From an uncultured Oscillospiraceae bacterium (GTDB lineage: Bacteria; Bacillota; Clostridia; Oscillospirales; Acutalibacteraceae), in assembly GCA_900546265.1 (NCBI GenBank), contig URCA01000026.1:1-47702 (forward strand): a stretch of 47,702 nucleotides of DNA, written 5' to 3'. The translations under genes were made by a program, and so were the position numbers. Numbering within the stretch: the first letter of the stretch is position 1; the number at the start of each line of letters is the position of its first letter. Of this stretch, positions 34,601 through 42,190 are shown piece after piece. Below the pieces are notes generated by a model. It was given only the letters and a program-made list of their open reading frames with translations. It made no database searches and had not been told where the DNA came from.

Positions 34601-37600
34601 GTGGAAGTAATCAATGCATCCGGTGTGATTCAACGCACAGCTGTGTCCGAAGCTGTTAAAAAATTCAATACCGGGTGGAAACGTCTGAGTGTTACTGTTT
34701 TGGTGAATTCTGGCGAAAGGCTGCGGCTATTCGCCGGTTACCAAGATGGAACGGTCGGAACTATCTGGATAGATGACTTTCAGGTTGAAAAAGGAGAAAC
34801 TCTTAACCATTATAATCTATTGGAGAACTCCGAATTTATAAACGATCTGTCGGGGTGGAGCAGTAACACCACTGTCAGCCGTAGTTACTTTGAAGAAAAG
34901 GATGGACTTCCGGGTGGCGGGCAGAGCGTCTGTATGCAGGGCAGCCCTACAGAATATCGCAGGGTGTATCAAACCATTGTTAATCTCGACGGTTCATACG
35001 GGGATGTTTATTCTTTTGGTGCTTGGGCCATGGGGTTCGGTGTTCCATCCAATGGTATTGTGGCCAGCGGCAATAAAATCGCCCAGTTTGGATTGAATAT
35101 CAACTTTTACGACGGAAATACTCGGGTACAGTCTGCATTCTGCGATTTTAATGCGTATCTATCTGTGTGGCAGCCTATATCGGCAAGGATTACGGCCAAT
35201 GTCCCACAGTACGATCGATTGGAATTTGAGTTTGTGTACGGTCAGAATTTGCACAGCGTTCACTTTGCCAAGCCCTATGTGTACCGGGAACCCTATGGAT
35301 CAAATTATTCTTATGACAGCAATGGAAATCTAATCAATAATGTGGATTTGGCCAAGGCCCAATCCTCCTTTGCCTACAGCAGCGATTTGCTTTCTCGGAT
35401 GACTACCCCCACGGGAAGCCGCTTTTTCTATAGCTATGATGAGCGGACCAAAAACCTGCTGAACGCGCAGACACCGGACGGGCAACGGTACGAGTTCACT
35501 TATACCTATATGGGTACACCTAAAGAGGCATACGTTGGTTCGGAGCGCTTTATGGAAGAACTCACCACGGGAGAGTACTATTTTCGTAACGTTTTTTCCT
35601 CTAATGCCATGGATAATTCCACCGCACAGGATGGAGGAATTATAAAAAATTGGAAATGGATGCCGGACAATGGCAATCAGAAATGGACTCTGATCAGCGG
35701 CGGGGAGACCGATGTATACGAACTGTATCCAACAGGTAATTCCCAGCTGCGTATGACGGTGGATTCCGCCAATGAAGGCGCTTCGATCCATCTGCGCCCT
35801 TTGAACGGCAGCGCGGCACAGAAATTCAAGATCGTCCAGGTTGCCGGAGAAGAAGGCGTGTTCCGCCTTTTGACCAAAATCAGCGGCTATACAAAATGCG
35901 TGGACGGACAACCCATGGGCAGCCGGAACACAGAAAATGGATCGGAGATCAGTCAAAGCAACGCCGCAGGGACTAGCGATGGGCAAAAATGGTATATCAT
36001 ACAGCAAAAAGAAAATATAACCTCCGGCCTGTATATGAAAAGTGATGTCGGCTATATCAACAGCGGCAACCAAATCGGTCGTATTACCGACACAATCTTA
36101 GGGGATACGACCTACACTTATACAAGTTCGGGCCAAGTAAAAAGCGAAACCCTGTCGGACGGAACGAAGACCCAATATACATATGAAACCAATTCCGATC
36201 GGCTGAAAAAGGTTGAACGCGGCAATTCAGCTGTGGAATACACCTATGGCAGCGATAATGGGCTTGATCAAATAGAAGAAATCCGGCATAATAATGGAAA
36301 GACAAAGTATTCATTCCTGTATAACAGTGCCGGCCAAAGGATCTTGACCTTTGGAGGCGGCCGTATGCTGGCGGCCACCAGTTACAATCCCCGCGGTCAG
36401 CTGGCCCGTTTGATTTATGGTAACGACGGGGAGGTGTTTTACGAGTACAATAACCTGGGACAGCTTACCCATAAACAGTATTTGAGTTCCAGTAGGAAAA
36501 TCGACTACGTTTATGACGCGGACGGCGCGTTGGGGATAACCAAAGACTATCTGGCGAATCAGCGTACTCGTTATCACTATGATACGGCCGGCCGCCTTGT
36601 GCGCGCCCGAACCACTAAGGGGACGGCGGATGACAGCGGCGATACGCTTTTTCAGAAGGTTATGAGATACCAGGATGAAAGCAATCGGCTGATTGAGTAT
36701 GGAACAGGCGGCTTTGGTGCGGTAGATTATACGGAGGTGGAATACGAGGGCGGCCTGCATAAAGATCGGGTCAGCCAAATTTGGATGCTGAACAGCGCGA
36801 CAAGGAAGTACAGCTATGACGAACTGGGTCGGCGGACGCAGGAGAGGATGTCCGCGGACGGGAAGCTATATACGACCGACTATACCTGGTGGCAGACGGG
36901 CGCGCTGACGGCCTCGAAAATCAGTCAGGTGAAAAATACCATGCCGGATGGTTCACGTTCGTATTATTACCAATACGACAGTCGGGGTAATATTTCTGCG
37001 GCGGGGACGAATCGCTATGCGCAGACATCGTATACGTACGATGCTTTCAATCAGTTGGTTAAGGAAGTCATACCGTTTGAAGGGGAGAAACATTATAGCT
37101 ATGACAACGGAGGAAATCTACTGAGTAAAAGGACCTATGATTCCTCCGGGGTTCTGGTCAAGACGGACACCTATGAATATACCGACGCCTCCTGGGGGGA
37201 TTTGCTTACCAAGTACAATGGGCAGGCCATCACCTATGACAAGATTGGCAACCCGCTGCAATACCGGGACGGGATGAGCTTCTCTTGGGCAAACGGACGG
37301 AATTTGGCCCAGGTTACCAAAAACGGCGCAGAGATTACGTACAGCCATGATATGGATGGTCGTGTCATCCGCAAGCAGGTGAACGATCGGGTTTATGAAT
37401 ATGTGTACGACGGTTCGACACTGGTGGCGGAGAGGGTGAGTTATGATCTAACAGAGGATATCCGCATCCCCATCACGCTGCAGTATCTGTTTGATGAGAC
37501 GGGGAAACGGTATGGATTCCGCTCCAGCGGCATGACATACCTGTATGAATTCAACGGGCAGGGCGACGTGGTCGCTTTGTACAACGCTGGGACGAAAATG

Positions 37601-38491
37601 GCGGAGTATACCTATGACGCGTGGGGTCGCGTGATATCGGTAAAAAGCAGCAGCGGACAGGAGATTACCAGCCCGACGGACATCGCTAATATTAATCCCA
37701 TCCGGTACAGAGGATATTACTACGACGTCGATACGGGATTGTACTATCTCCAGAGCCGGTATTATGATCCGGAGGTTGGGCGGTTTGTCAATGCAGACGC
37801 TATGATAAAAGTACCTGGCACCGGTGTGTTATCTACAAATATGTTTGCTTATTGTGAGAACAATCCGGTAATGCGTTCCGATTCCACCGGTCAATGGTTT
37901 GGACTGGATGATTTAATTGCAGGAGCTGTTGGCGCAGTTGTTGGTGTTGCATCGCAGTTTGTCAGCGATGTTGTAACGAGTGCCATTAGTGGATCCTGGC
38001 AATTTTCCAATTGGCAAACTTATGTTGGCGCAGGAATAGGCGGTGCTGCTGGTGGGGTTACAACATTGTACGCCGGACCGGTAGTTGGTGCTGCAGTAGG
38101 GGCTGGTTCATCAACTTTAATTGGTCAAACTCTTGAAAATTTTACAGGAGGGCAAAAGCGTTCTGTAATAGAGATTGCGACTAATACTATCGTTGATACG
38201 ACAATAGGTGCCGTGGTGAGCAAAGCTGTTCCAATTAAAGTACCGGGTATAACCTCTGGACGTAACAGCATGGATGCGGTATTTAAATCTGGTTTAACAA
38301 AATTAGGAAATAGAACTGCCTCCAAGATGTCATTGAAGGTTATCGGTAAGGGTATTACTTCCAGCTTTGTGTCTGATTTAGGTCTTGCTAGAGGAATGGG
38401 ATTCAAAAGTTTTATGGATAATTCATGGAGAGCATACAATCAATGGCAAAATTCAGTTCCAACTGGACCACTCTATTGGTGCGCACCGTAA
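31676..38491 (+). CDS. giant secreted Rhs/YD-repeat protein with variable C-terminal tip
   Basis: Predicted 2271-residue secreted or wall-associated Rhs protein of the WapA kind, which delivers a C-terminal toxin domain to neighbouring cells. Seen: signal peptide (1-32, ending SVVAE); N-terminal region; DNRLRE-like stalk domain (about 312-480); Rhs N-part (about 519-880); two lectin-like/jelly-roll regions (about 885-1250); a ricin-type trefoil (about 1296-1459, with NQKWTL and AQKFKI); YD repeats and Rhs core (about 1462-2037) ending in YYYDVDTGLYYLQSRYYDPEVGRF; then the tip (2038-2271) with FAYCENNPV, a Gly/Ala-rich hydrophobic stretch and an unknown end domain. ATG 31676 has GGGGAGAGGA upstream. 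Base composition is clearly more AT-rich than the flanks. No secretion system genes are nearby. Toxin activity is inferred. Confidence 0.9.
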   Translation: MKKSISQILAFVCTVALLMSNIPISVVAETNSNKEHTADSMAFSSALSRSDSQEKEPEIVCEMVEKRSEYSKSFRCSDGTYIAAQYMIPVHYKDKYNQWQDFDNTLTLDNADVPGDSQEYSNRKGPISVNLAKKAKRNNMFRLCSAAGSLSWGYASANKSVLELVQKPLKKGNDRFLLLDEVTQEGWYRDIFHQVDLQICVSSDGIKENLFLKGKQADKQFEMEYKTDGLQPVQVDSHTIELHNETGETIYVLRAPYMVDASDTASDAVTLTLKQVNNKKFILHMAADETWLNAPERVYPVMVDPYMQLRRTKEDIHDATVAYGQLTAAQETAFQNGWESSKLFVGKYLNMEMGALIHTDIPEIKNARIIGAYLQLHYYSNNTPNMRINAYQVTSSWVEQGNLVKSTDMPSYNPQPLDFSLTDTDSEQYTTVAYDITNAMQDWGVTGRNFGVYLRADNYNAGLVKYISSDNRGDTPTCDNNLEPGWGGHTIPVPPESGTKHSEHPAFILYYRNAEGMEDYWTYTSVGAGRSSTANINNYNGNLVVQTPLSSVDGVLMPVNMELVYNESQRGHSSSANHNTWFGYGWRLNYQMQLCATTDPALKSNYPYYLLDEDGTKHFFYEKKNGTGKYVDEDGLGYTLTIGNTADEKYTITDKSGARMVFNDKNNLAMLYTPEGNMNTMVYESGANGLRIQKIKDGNAQSYAFQYVSGSNLVASITDPAGRMTRFSYTNGYLTAITEPDGKTTTFSYAGTSAPGYCMIKIAAPNNGHVDFVQQEVHSDVLSSSNAYTAKTYSEKALRVRTMSIYKTDNTLDTQYTFDYQQNNTDVVNTVTGDKVRYQFNTSGHTTGIIDRVSGQAQYFEYGAQSNQGNGKENKLLTVSKPQAYISNRAANPRVDRDPAGTYNYFFSTANQTYSIDWDTTKGNQGKGCLKINQTAGTPGVCWANQDFTGLNGYYTASAYFNGEAITQGKGAVLYVEVINASGVIQRTAVSEAVKKFNTGWKRLSVTVLVNSGERLRLFAGYQDGTVGTIWIDDFQVEKGETLNHYNLLENSEFINDLSGWSSNTTVSRSYFEEKDGLPGGGQSVCMQGSPTEYRRVYQTIVNLDGSYGDVYSFGAWAMGFGVPSNGIVASGNKIAQFGLNINFYDGNTRVQSAFCDFNAYLSVWQPISARITANVPQYDRLEFEFVYGQNLHSVHFAKPYVYREPYGSNYSYDSNGNLINNVDLAKAQSSFAYSSDLLSRMTTPTGSRFFYSYDERTKNLLNAQTPDGQRYEFTYTYMGTPKEAYVGSERFMEELTTGEYYFRNVFSSNAMDNSTAQDGGIIKNWKWMPDNGNQKWTLISGGETDVYELYPTGNSQLRMTVDSANEGASIHLRPLNGSAAQKFKIVQVAGEEGVFRLLTKISGYTKCVDGQPMGSRNTENGSEISQSNAAGTSDGQKWYIIQQKENITSGLYMKSDVGYINSGNQIGRITDTILGDTTYTYTSSGQVKSETLSDGTKTQYTYETNSDRLKKVERGNSAVEYTYGSDNGLDQIEEIRHNNGKTKYSFLYNSAGQRILTFGGGRMLAATSYNPRGQLARLIYGNDGEVFYEYNNLGQLTHKQYLSSSRKIDYVYDADGALGITKDYLANQRTRYHYDTAGRLVRARTTKGTADDSGDTLFQKVMRYQDESNRLIEYGTGGFGAVDYTEVEYEGGLHKDRVSQIWMLNSATRKYSYDELGRRTQERMSADGKLYTTDYTWWQTGALTASKISQVKNTMPDGSRSYYYQYDSRGNISAAGTNRYAQTSYTYDAFNQLVKEVIPFEGEKHYSYDNGGNLLSKRTYDSSGVLVKTDTYEYTDASWGDLLTKYNGQAITYDKIGNPLQYRDGMSFSWANGRNLAQVTKNGAEITYSHDMDGRVIRKQVNDRVYEYVYDGSTLVAERVSYDLTEDIRIPITLQYLFDETGKRYGFRSSGMTYLYEFNGQGDVVALYNAGTKMAEYTYDAWGRVISVKSSSGQEITSPTDIANINPIRYRGYYYDVDTGLYYLQSRYYDPEVGRFVNADAMIKVPGTGVLSTNMFAYCENNPVMRSDSTGQWFGLDDLIAGAVGAVVGVASQFVSDVVTSAISGSWQFSNWQTYVGAGIGGAAGGVTTLYAGPVVGAAVGAGSSTLIGQTLENFTGGQKRSVIEIATNTIVDTTIGAVVSKAVPIKVPGITSGRNSMDAVFKSGLTKLGNRTASKMSLKVIGKGITSSFVSDLGLARGMGFKSFMDNSWRAYNQWQNSVPTGPLYWCAP
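37094..37786 (+). repeat. direct repeat, Rhs core copy 1 (expressed)
   Basis: 693 bp of the Rhs core repeated at 40535-41227 (offset 3,441 bp). I see only two mismatches by eye (37133 A versus 40574 G; 37739 T versus 41180 C). Identity stops sharply inside the codons for GRF. Confidence 0.93.
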
Positions 38492-38506
38492 TAGGAGATG
38501 ATAGCC

Positions 38507-39049
38507 ATGGATATTGGAATTTTTTTATCTATAATTTTTATTCCGCCTTGTGTGATCAGTGTGCTCTCCATGTTTCGACAATCAAGTAGTAAGGCCAGTA
38601 AAACAATGTCAGATAAAGAATTTATTGTCAGGATTCCCAATGTAGTTTTAGTAGTTGGAATGTTATGTGCTTTGATGTCAATGATTGTTTTACTTGGATT
38701 TACGTTTTTTTCAGATAAACTCCCCCATTTGATTTTTTATATTGTTTTTGGGCTTTTCTTTTGGCTTGGAATGTATTTAGTTTTGAAAACAATCAAATTT
38801 AAAGTGATTGTAAAAAATGAAAAAATAACTGTTTATTCTATTTTAAAAAAGCCGTATTCATTTACCTTTAATGAAGTCAATTTAGTGGTACGACAAGTTA
38901 AAAAGAATAAAGAGAAGTCTGAAAGAATCGTTATTAAAACGACATTAGGCAGGAAATTGATAGTTGAAAGCGGTGAAATTGCATATAAAATGTTTGCAAA
39001 AAAAGTCGAATCTGAAGTTGAAAAGAAGTATTTGTTCGGATTCAACTAG
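38507..39049 (+). CDS. small membrane protein, candidate immunity protein for the Rhs tip
   Basis: About 180 residues. Hydrophobic segments lie at about 5-22, 48-70 and 78-100, followed by a basic cytosolic domain (about 105-180) with the look of a PH-like fold (KFKVIVKNEKITVYS..SFTFNEVN). It starts 15 nt after the rhs stop. ATG 38507 has AGGAG 9 nt upstream; ATG 38498 is too close to that site. Its position directly after the toxin tip is the classical one for an immunity gene. AT-rich like the rest of the island. I cannot assign a family with confidence. Confidence 0.7.
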   Translation: MDIGIFLSIIFIPPCVISVLSMFRQSSSKASKTMSDKEFIVRIPNVVLVVGMLCALMSMIVLLGFTFFSDKLPHLIFYIVFGLFFWLGMYLVLKTIKFKVIVKNEKITVYSILKKPYSFTFNEVNLVVRQVKKNKEKSERIVIKTTLGRKLIVESGEIAYKMFAKKVESEVEKKYLFGFN

Positions 39050-39070
39050 ACTTGTGCATTAGCTAATTAA

Positions 39071-39139
39071 TACCAGCAAGCATTGCTTTCAGGAAACTCA
39101 TGGCAAGTGCCGTGAGCACAATGGCGATGCTTGCTGGCA
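39071..39139 (+). repeat. hairpin element, copy 1
   Basis: Terminal inverted repeat CCAGCAAGCATTGC (39073-39086) with GCGATGCTTGCTGG (39124-39137), one mismatch. It encloses the conserved TTTCAGGAAACTC and TGCCGTG blocks and an internal stem. It is 24 nt after the candidate immunity gene. A diverged longer copy is at 42191-42313. Confidence 0.75.
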
Positions 39140-39176
39140 TATAGTATAACTTACTAAAAACGGATAAATTAGACAT

Positions 39177-39560
39177 TTGTCTTCTGTTTTCATTAGTAAA
39201 CCTATAGAGGGAGAAAATGAATCCATTGAAAAAAGAGAGTTGAAAATTCGGCATACATATACTATTGATGGAATGTACTCAATTGGTATAGATAATGTCG
39301 GGTTATACACTGATGCTGACCTTGGTACGGCTAAGGCTTCTGCTCAATACAAAGACAAAAAGTTAAGTATTGGTGCCATGGCGAGTATATGGACTCCTTC
39401 CCTTTCCATAAAGATATGGGATGTTAACATTGTATTGTCCGCCCACGTTGGCTCTGTTGGGAGTCACCTAGTCGTAGGCGATCCTAAAGGAGGAGCTAAG
39501 AAAGGATTTAAGTTTGATGGTGCTGCCGTTTGGGGATTTGGCGTATCTGTCGCTTGGTAG
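39177..39560 (+). CDS. orphan C-terminal tip fragment (displaced toxin tip)
   Basis: Open frame of 127 residues, with TTG 39177 the first possible start and no ribosome site; the frame is open back to a stop at 39165. It lacks any Rhs core. The content is beta-rich and Gly/Ala/Ser-rich with alternating pattern (DADLGTAKASAQYKDKKLSIGAMA, then HVGSVGSHLVVG), ending FGVSVAW, a style common at the ends of Rhs/WapA tips. It is probably a displaced tip that would only be made after fusion to a core. It is followed at 11 nt by a small membrane-protein gene. It could alternatively be a decayed remnant. Confidence 0.5.
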   Translation: MSSVFISKPIEGENESIEKRELKIRHTYTIDGMYSIGIDNVGLYTDADLGTAKASAQYKDKKLSIGAMASIWTPSLSIKIWDVNIVLSAHVGSVGSHLVVGDPKGGAKKGFKFDGAAVWGFGVSVAW

Positions 39561-39570
39561 AGAGGGTAAA

Positions 39571-39867
39571 ATGATTAAATTAAAACTTCAAAAAGTACTT
39601 TTATTTATACCGTTTATAAACGCAACGATCATATTAATATACGTTTATAATACAATGAAAATGAACTGGATAGGAAGGAAGTTTTTACTTGGATTGGGTA
39701 TAAGTTTTTTGGTTGCAGGTCTTTCTACCGCACTTTATGAAATTATATTATTGTTGCCACTGAATTATATATGGGCAAATGTTTTAAATTTGGCTTATAT
39801 ATATATTACTTGCTTTTCTATCGGAATTACCTTAATCCAATACCAAAAGAGGCTGGGGCTACAATGA
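39571..39867 (+). CDS. small membrane protein, candidate immunity for the orphan tip
   Basis: 98 residues, strongly hydrophobic with three membrane segments (about 8-26, 36-58, 68-90) and a basic C-terminus. ATG 39571 has AGAGGG upstream. It lies 10 nt after the orphan tip, and its stop overlaps the next start by 4 nt (ATGA), indicating translational coupling. Family not recognised. The immunity role is inferred only from position. Confidence 0.6.
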   Translation: MIKLKLQKVLLFIPFINATIILIYVYNTMKMNWIGRKFLLGLGISFLVAGLSTALYEIILLLPLNYIWANVLNLAYIYITCFSIGITLIQYQKRLGLQ

Positions 39868-40133
39868 GTACAATTGTTCAATACGAGTTTGACTTTAATC
39901 CAATTTATACTTTTCTATCATATTATTAATACGTATGTGGTTTTTTTCTCTCAACCTTACTGATTTGTTTAGTGATTGTAGGAATTATAAAACAATTATT
40001 TAATTTAAAATTTACATGGTTATCTGCAGGTTTCCTATATTTAAGTGGCTTTTCATTGCTTGGCTATTCTGCAATAATGGTAGTTATTTTCGGTTTCCTT
40101 TCGTGGGCAATCAAAAAGAAACGGGGGTTGTAA
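39864..40133 (+). pseudogene. small membrane-protein gene interrupted by an in-frame TAA
   Basis: From ATG 39864 (MSTIVQYEFDFNPIY) the frame reads 21 codons, meets TAA at 39927-39929, then stays open for 67 more codons to TAA 40131-40133. Together it would be a membrane protein of about 89 residues with three hydrophobic segments (LLICLVIVGII, GFLYLSGFSLLGY, IMVVIFGFLSW) and a basic end (KKKRGL). The 4-nt overlap with the gene before and the near-contact with the gene after show it was part of the unit. A nonsense mutation is the simplest reading; a sequencing error is possible. Confidence 0.65.
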
Positions 40134-40134
40134 A

Positions 40135-40410
40135 TTGGCAAATACCGAGCCTAAGAAGATTACCTTAGAGACCTTCAAGCATCTACCAAAATGGGCCTGG
40201 TTGTTCATCATTGCTTGTGCGCTCGTTCCTGTCTCCACCTTAGGTGGGGCAATTCCAACGGTTGTAGCCATTTTGGGCATCGTATTGTGTGTACGAATGG
40301 CCGCAACACCTCATATTAAGTTACCGCTAAAATTAGTCTTATGTACTACGATTTCTGTCATGGCATGGGGATTTGCATGGCTCAGCGTATTCCTGTTTCG
40401 GAAATTTTGA
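40135..40410 (+). CDS. small membrane protein in the orphan-tip unit
   Basis: 91 residues from TTG 40135, directly after the TAA at 40131. Two or three membrane segments (about 22-38, 40-55, 66-88) and a basic end. There is no clear ribosome site, so it probably depends on translation of the gene before it. Family not recognised. It may be a second immunity or accessory protein. A GC-rich hairpin follows within 4 nt. Confidence 0.55.
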   Translation: MANTEPKKITLETFKHLPKWAWLFIIACALVPVSTLGGAIPTVVAILGIVLCVRMAATPHIKLPLKLVLCTTISVMAWGFAWLSVFLFRKF

Positions 40411-40413
40411 AGC

Positions 40414-40447
40414 ATTACCCGCCCCGCCGATTGGCGGGGCGGGTAAT
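40414..40447 (+). terminator. GC-rich perfect hairpin after the orphan-tip unit
   Basis: A 15-bp perfect stem ATTACCCGCCCCGCC/GGCGGGGCGGGTAAT, loop GATT. The tail CCCGTTATTC is not a T-run, so it may slow or partly terminate transcription. Confidence 0.55.
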
Positions 40448-40534
40448 CCCGTTATTCGACCATACAATCCCAGAGAACCGCCACATGATTGTTACCCCTG
40501 CCATTTCTGACCATCCAATTGAAGGGGAAAACAC

Positions 40535-41227
40535 TATAGCTATGACAACGGAGGAAATCTACTGAGTAAAAGGGCCTATGATTCCTCCGGGGTTCTGGTC
40601 AAGACGGACACCTATGAATATACCGACGCCTCCTGGGGGGATTTGCTTACCAAGTACAATGGGCAGGCCATCACCTATGACAAGATTGGCAACCCGCTGC
40701 AATACCGGGACGGGATGAGCTTCTCTTGGGCAAACGGACGGAATTTGGCCCAGGTTACCAAAAACGGCGCAGAGATTACGTACAGCCATGATATGGATGG
40801 TCGTGTCATCCGCAAGCAGGTGAACGATCGGGTTTATGAATATGTGTACGACGGTTCGACACTGGTGGCGGAGAGGGTGAGTTATGATCTAACAGAGGAT
40901 ATCCGCATCCCCATCACGCTGCAGTATCTGTTTGATGAGACGGGGAAACGGTATGGATTCCGCTCCAGCGGCATGACATACCTGTATGAATTCAACGGGC
41001 AGGGCGACGTGGTCGCTTTGTACAACGCTGGGACGAAAATGGCGGAGTATACCTATGACGCGTGGGGTCGCGTGATATCGGTAAAAAGCAGCAGCGGACA
41101 GGAGATTACCAGCCCGACGGACATCGCTAATATTAATCCCATCCGGTACAGAGGATATTACTACGACGTCGATACGGGACTGTACTATCTCCAGAGCCGG
41201 TATTATGATCCGGAGGTTGGGCGGTTT
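40535..41227 (+). repeat. direct repeat, Rhs core copy 2 (silent)
   Basis: Near-identical to 37094-37786. Related but diverged sequence extends about 20 nt further left (GAAGGGG block at 40521), where this copy is one base shorter than the expressed gene, a frameshift at the left junction. Confidence 0.93.
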
Positions 41228-41833
41228 TTGAATGTTGATAGCGTGTTGGGCGGAAATGACAGCTTGCTATCATTTAACTTATTCGCATACTGTGGTAATA
41301 ATCCAATTAACCGGATCGATCCTACTGGACAATCGTTTATAGCAATTGCGGGATTAGCCGCGTTGGTAGGTGGAATTATTTTTGGCTGTACTGGTAGTTC
41401 TTCGGTTACCGCTGCTGAAAAGACCCCAATAGATCCTTCGGTGCCACCACCACCTAGTTCTGGGTATGTACCGCCCAAAAAGAATCCTAACCCTGGGAAA
41501 GTACCTAATCCTAACGGTAGTGGTAAAGGTTGGCCAAGTGAAGGCGGCGGAGTATGGGTGCCTGACAACAAACAACATGGAGGCCCTGGCTGGACAGAAC
41601 AGTTCCCTGGTGGTAAACATAAACATCACTATCCAGATGGGCATGTTAGAGAAGTATCGCCTGAACCGATCAATTTAGATCCACTCATAGGGACAGGATT
41701 GGTAATAGCTGGAATTGCCGCTAGTACGTATATTATAGTCAATGATATAACTGGTGTCGGCGTAGCAGACGATTGGCTGTTAGGGCCAGCCGGAGGGCTT
41801 ATTACAAAAGGCGGAATTCTAATTTTCGGCTAA
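40643..41833 (+). CDS. silent Rhs core fused to an alternative tip (orphan Rhs-CT)
   Basis: 396 residues from the first possible start TTG 40643; the Rhs frame is open further left, but no ATG, signal peptide or convincing ribosome site exists. Residues 1-195 repeat the Rhs core of the large gene, then diverge after DPEVGRF into a new tip: LFAYCGNNPINRIDPTGQ, a short hydrophobic stretch, a Pro-rich linker (PPPPSSGYVPPKKNPNPG), and the motif HGGPGW..QFPGGKHKHHYPDGHVREV, which is rich in His and Gly and resembles polymorphic nuclease-like toxin tips (possibly the Ntox37 kind; unverified). A hydrophobic end (GLVIAGIAASTYIIV) follows. It is probably not expressed in place and serves as a donor. 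Confidence 0.75.
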   Translation: MLTKYNGQAITYDKIGNPLQYRDGMSFSWANGRNLAQVTKNGAEITYSHDMDGRVIRKQVNDRVYEYVYDGSTLVAERVSYDLTEDIRIPITLQYLFDETGKRYGFRSSGMTYLYEFNGQGDVVALYNAGTKMAEYTYDAWGRVISVKSSSGQEITSPTDIANINPIRYRGYYYDVDTGLYYLQSRYYDPEVGRFLNVDSVLGGNDSLLSFNLFAYCGNNPINRIDPTGQSFIAIAGLAALVGGIIFGCTGSSSVTAAEKTPIDPSVPPPPSSGYVPPKKNPNPGKVPNPNGSGKGWPSEGGGVWVPDNKQHGGPGWTEQFPGGKHKHHYPDGHVREVSPEPINLDPLIGTGLVIAGIAASTYIIVNDITGVGVADDWLLGPAGGLITKGGILIFG

Positions 41834-41846
41834 AAGAGGTAGTAAT

Positions 41847-42161
41847 ATGAGTTTAGATGAGTGTATAAAATATATAAGCGATTGGTACTTTTCGGATACA
41901 GTTGAACTCTTGGACTTGGTTTTAGATGATGATGTTGTAGATCCACAGTATTCTGCCATAACGACATTAAATCGTCTTTGGGTCTATCTGCAATATAAAA
42001 AAAAGACGGATAGGAGTTACGAGTGTAGCAGTGTTTCTTCCCTATTCAAGAAGATGGGATATACACCAGAGGATATTGATTTGTTTAGAAAGAAGGCGCA
42101 GGAGGAACGCAAAATTTATACTGCCGACATACTGGATACGGAGTTTTTTGAAGCCAAATAA
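41847..42161 (+). CDS. candidate immunity protein for the silent tip
   Basis: 104 residues, acidic, mostly helical, no membrane segments (LDECIKYISDWYFSDTVELL, DIDLFRKKAQEERKIYTAD). ATG 41847 has AGAGGTAG upstream and lies 13 nt after the silent tip. A small acidic cytosolic protein next to a His-rich, likely cytosol-acting toxin tip is the usual immunity picture. Family not recognised. Copy 2 of the hairpin element follows after 30 nt. Confidence 0.7.
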   Translation: MSLDECIKYISDWYFSDTVELLDLVLDDDVVDPQYSAITTLNRLWVYLQYKKKTDRSYECSSVSSLFKKMGYTPEDIDLFRKKAQEERKIYTADILDTEFFEAK

Positions 42162-42190
42162 ACAAATTTAAAATAGGGTGAAATAATTTA

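Noticed and set aside
39071..39139. hairpin element as an integron attC site
   Set aside because: The fold is suggestive, but I find no RYYYAAC/GTTRRRY core sites and no integrase gene in the window.
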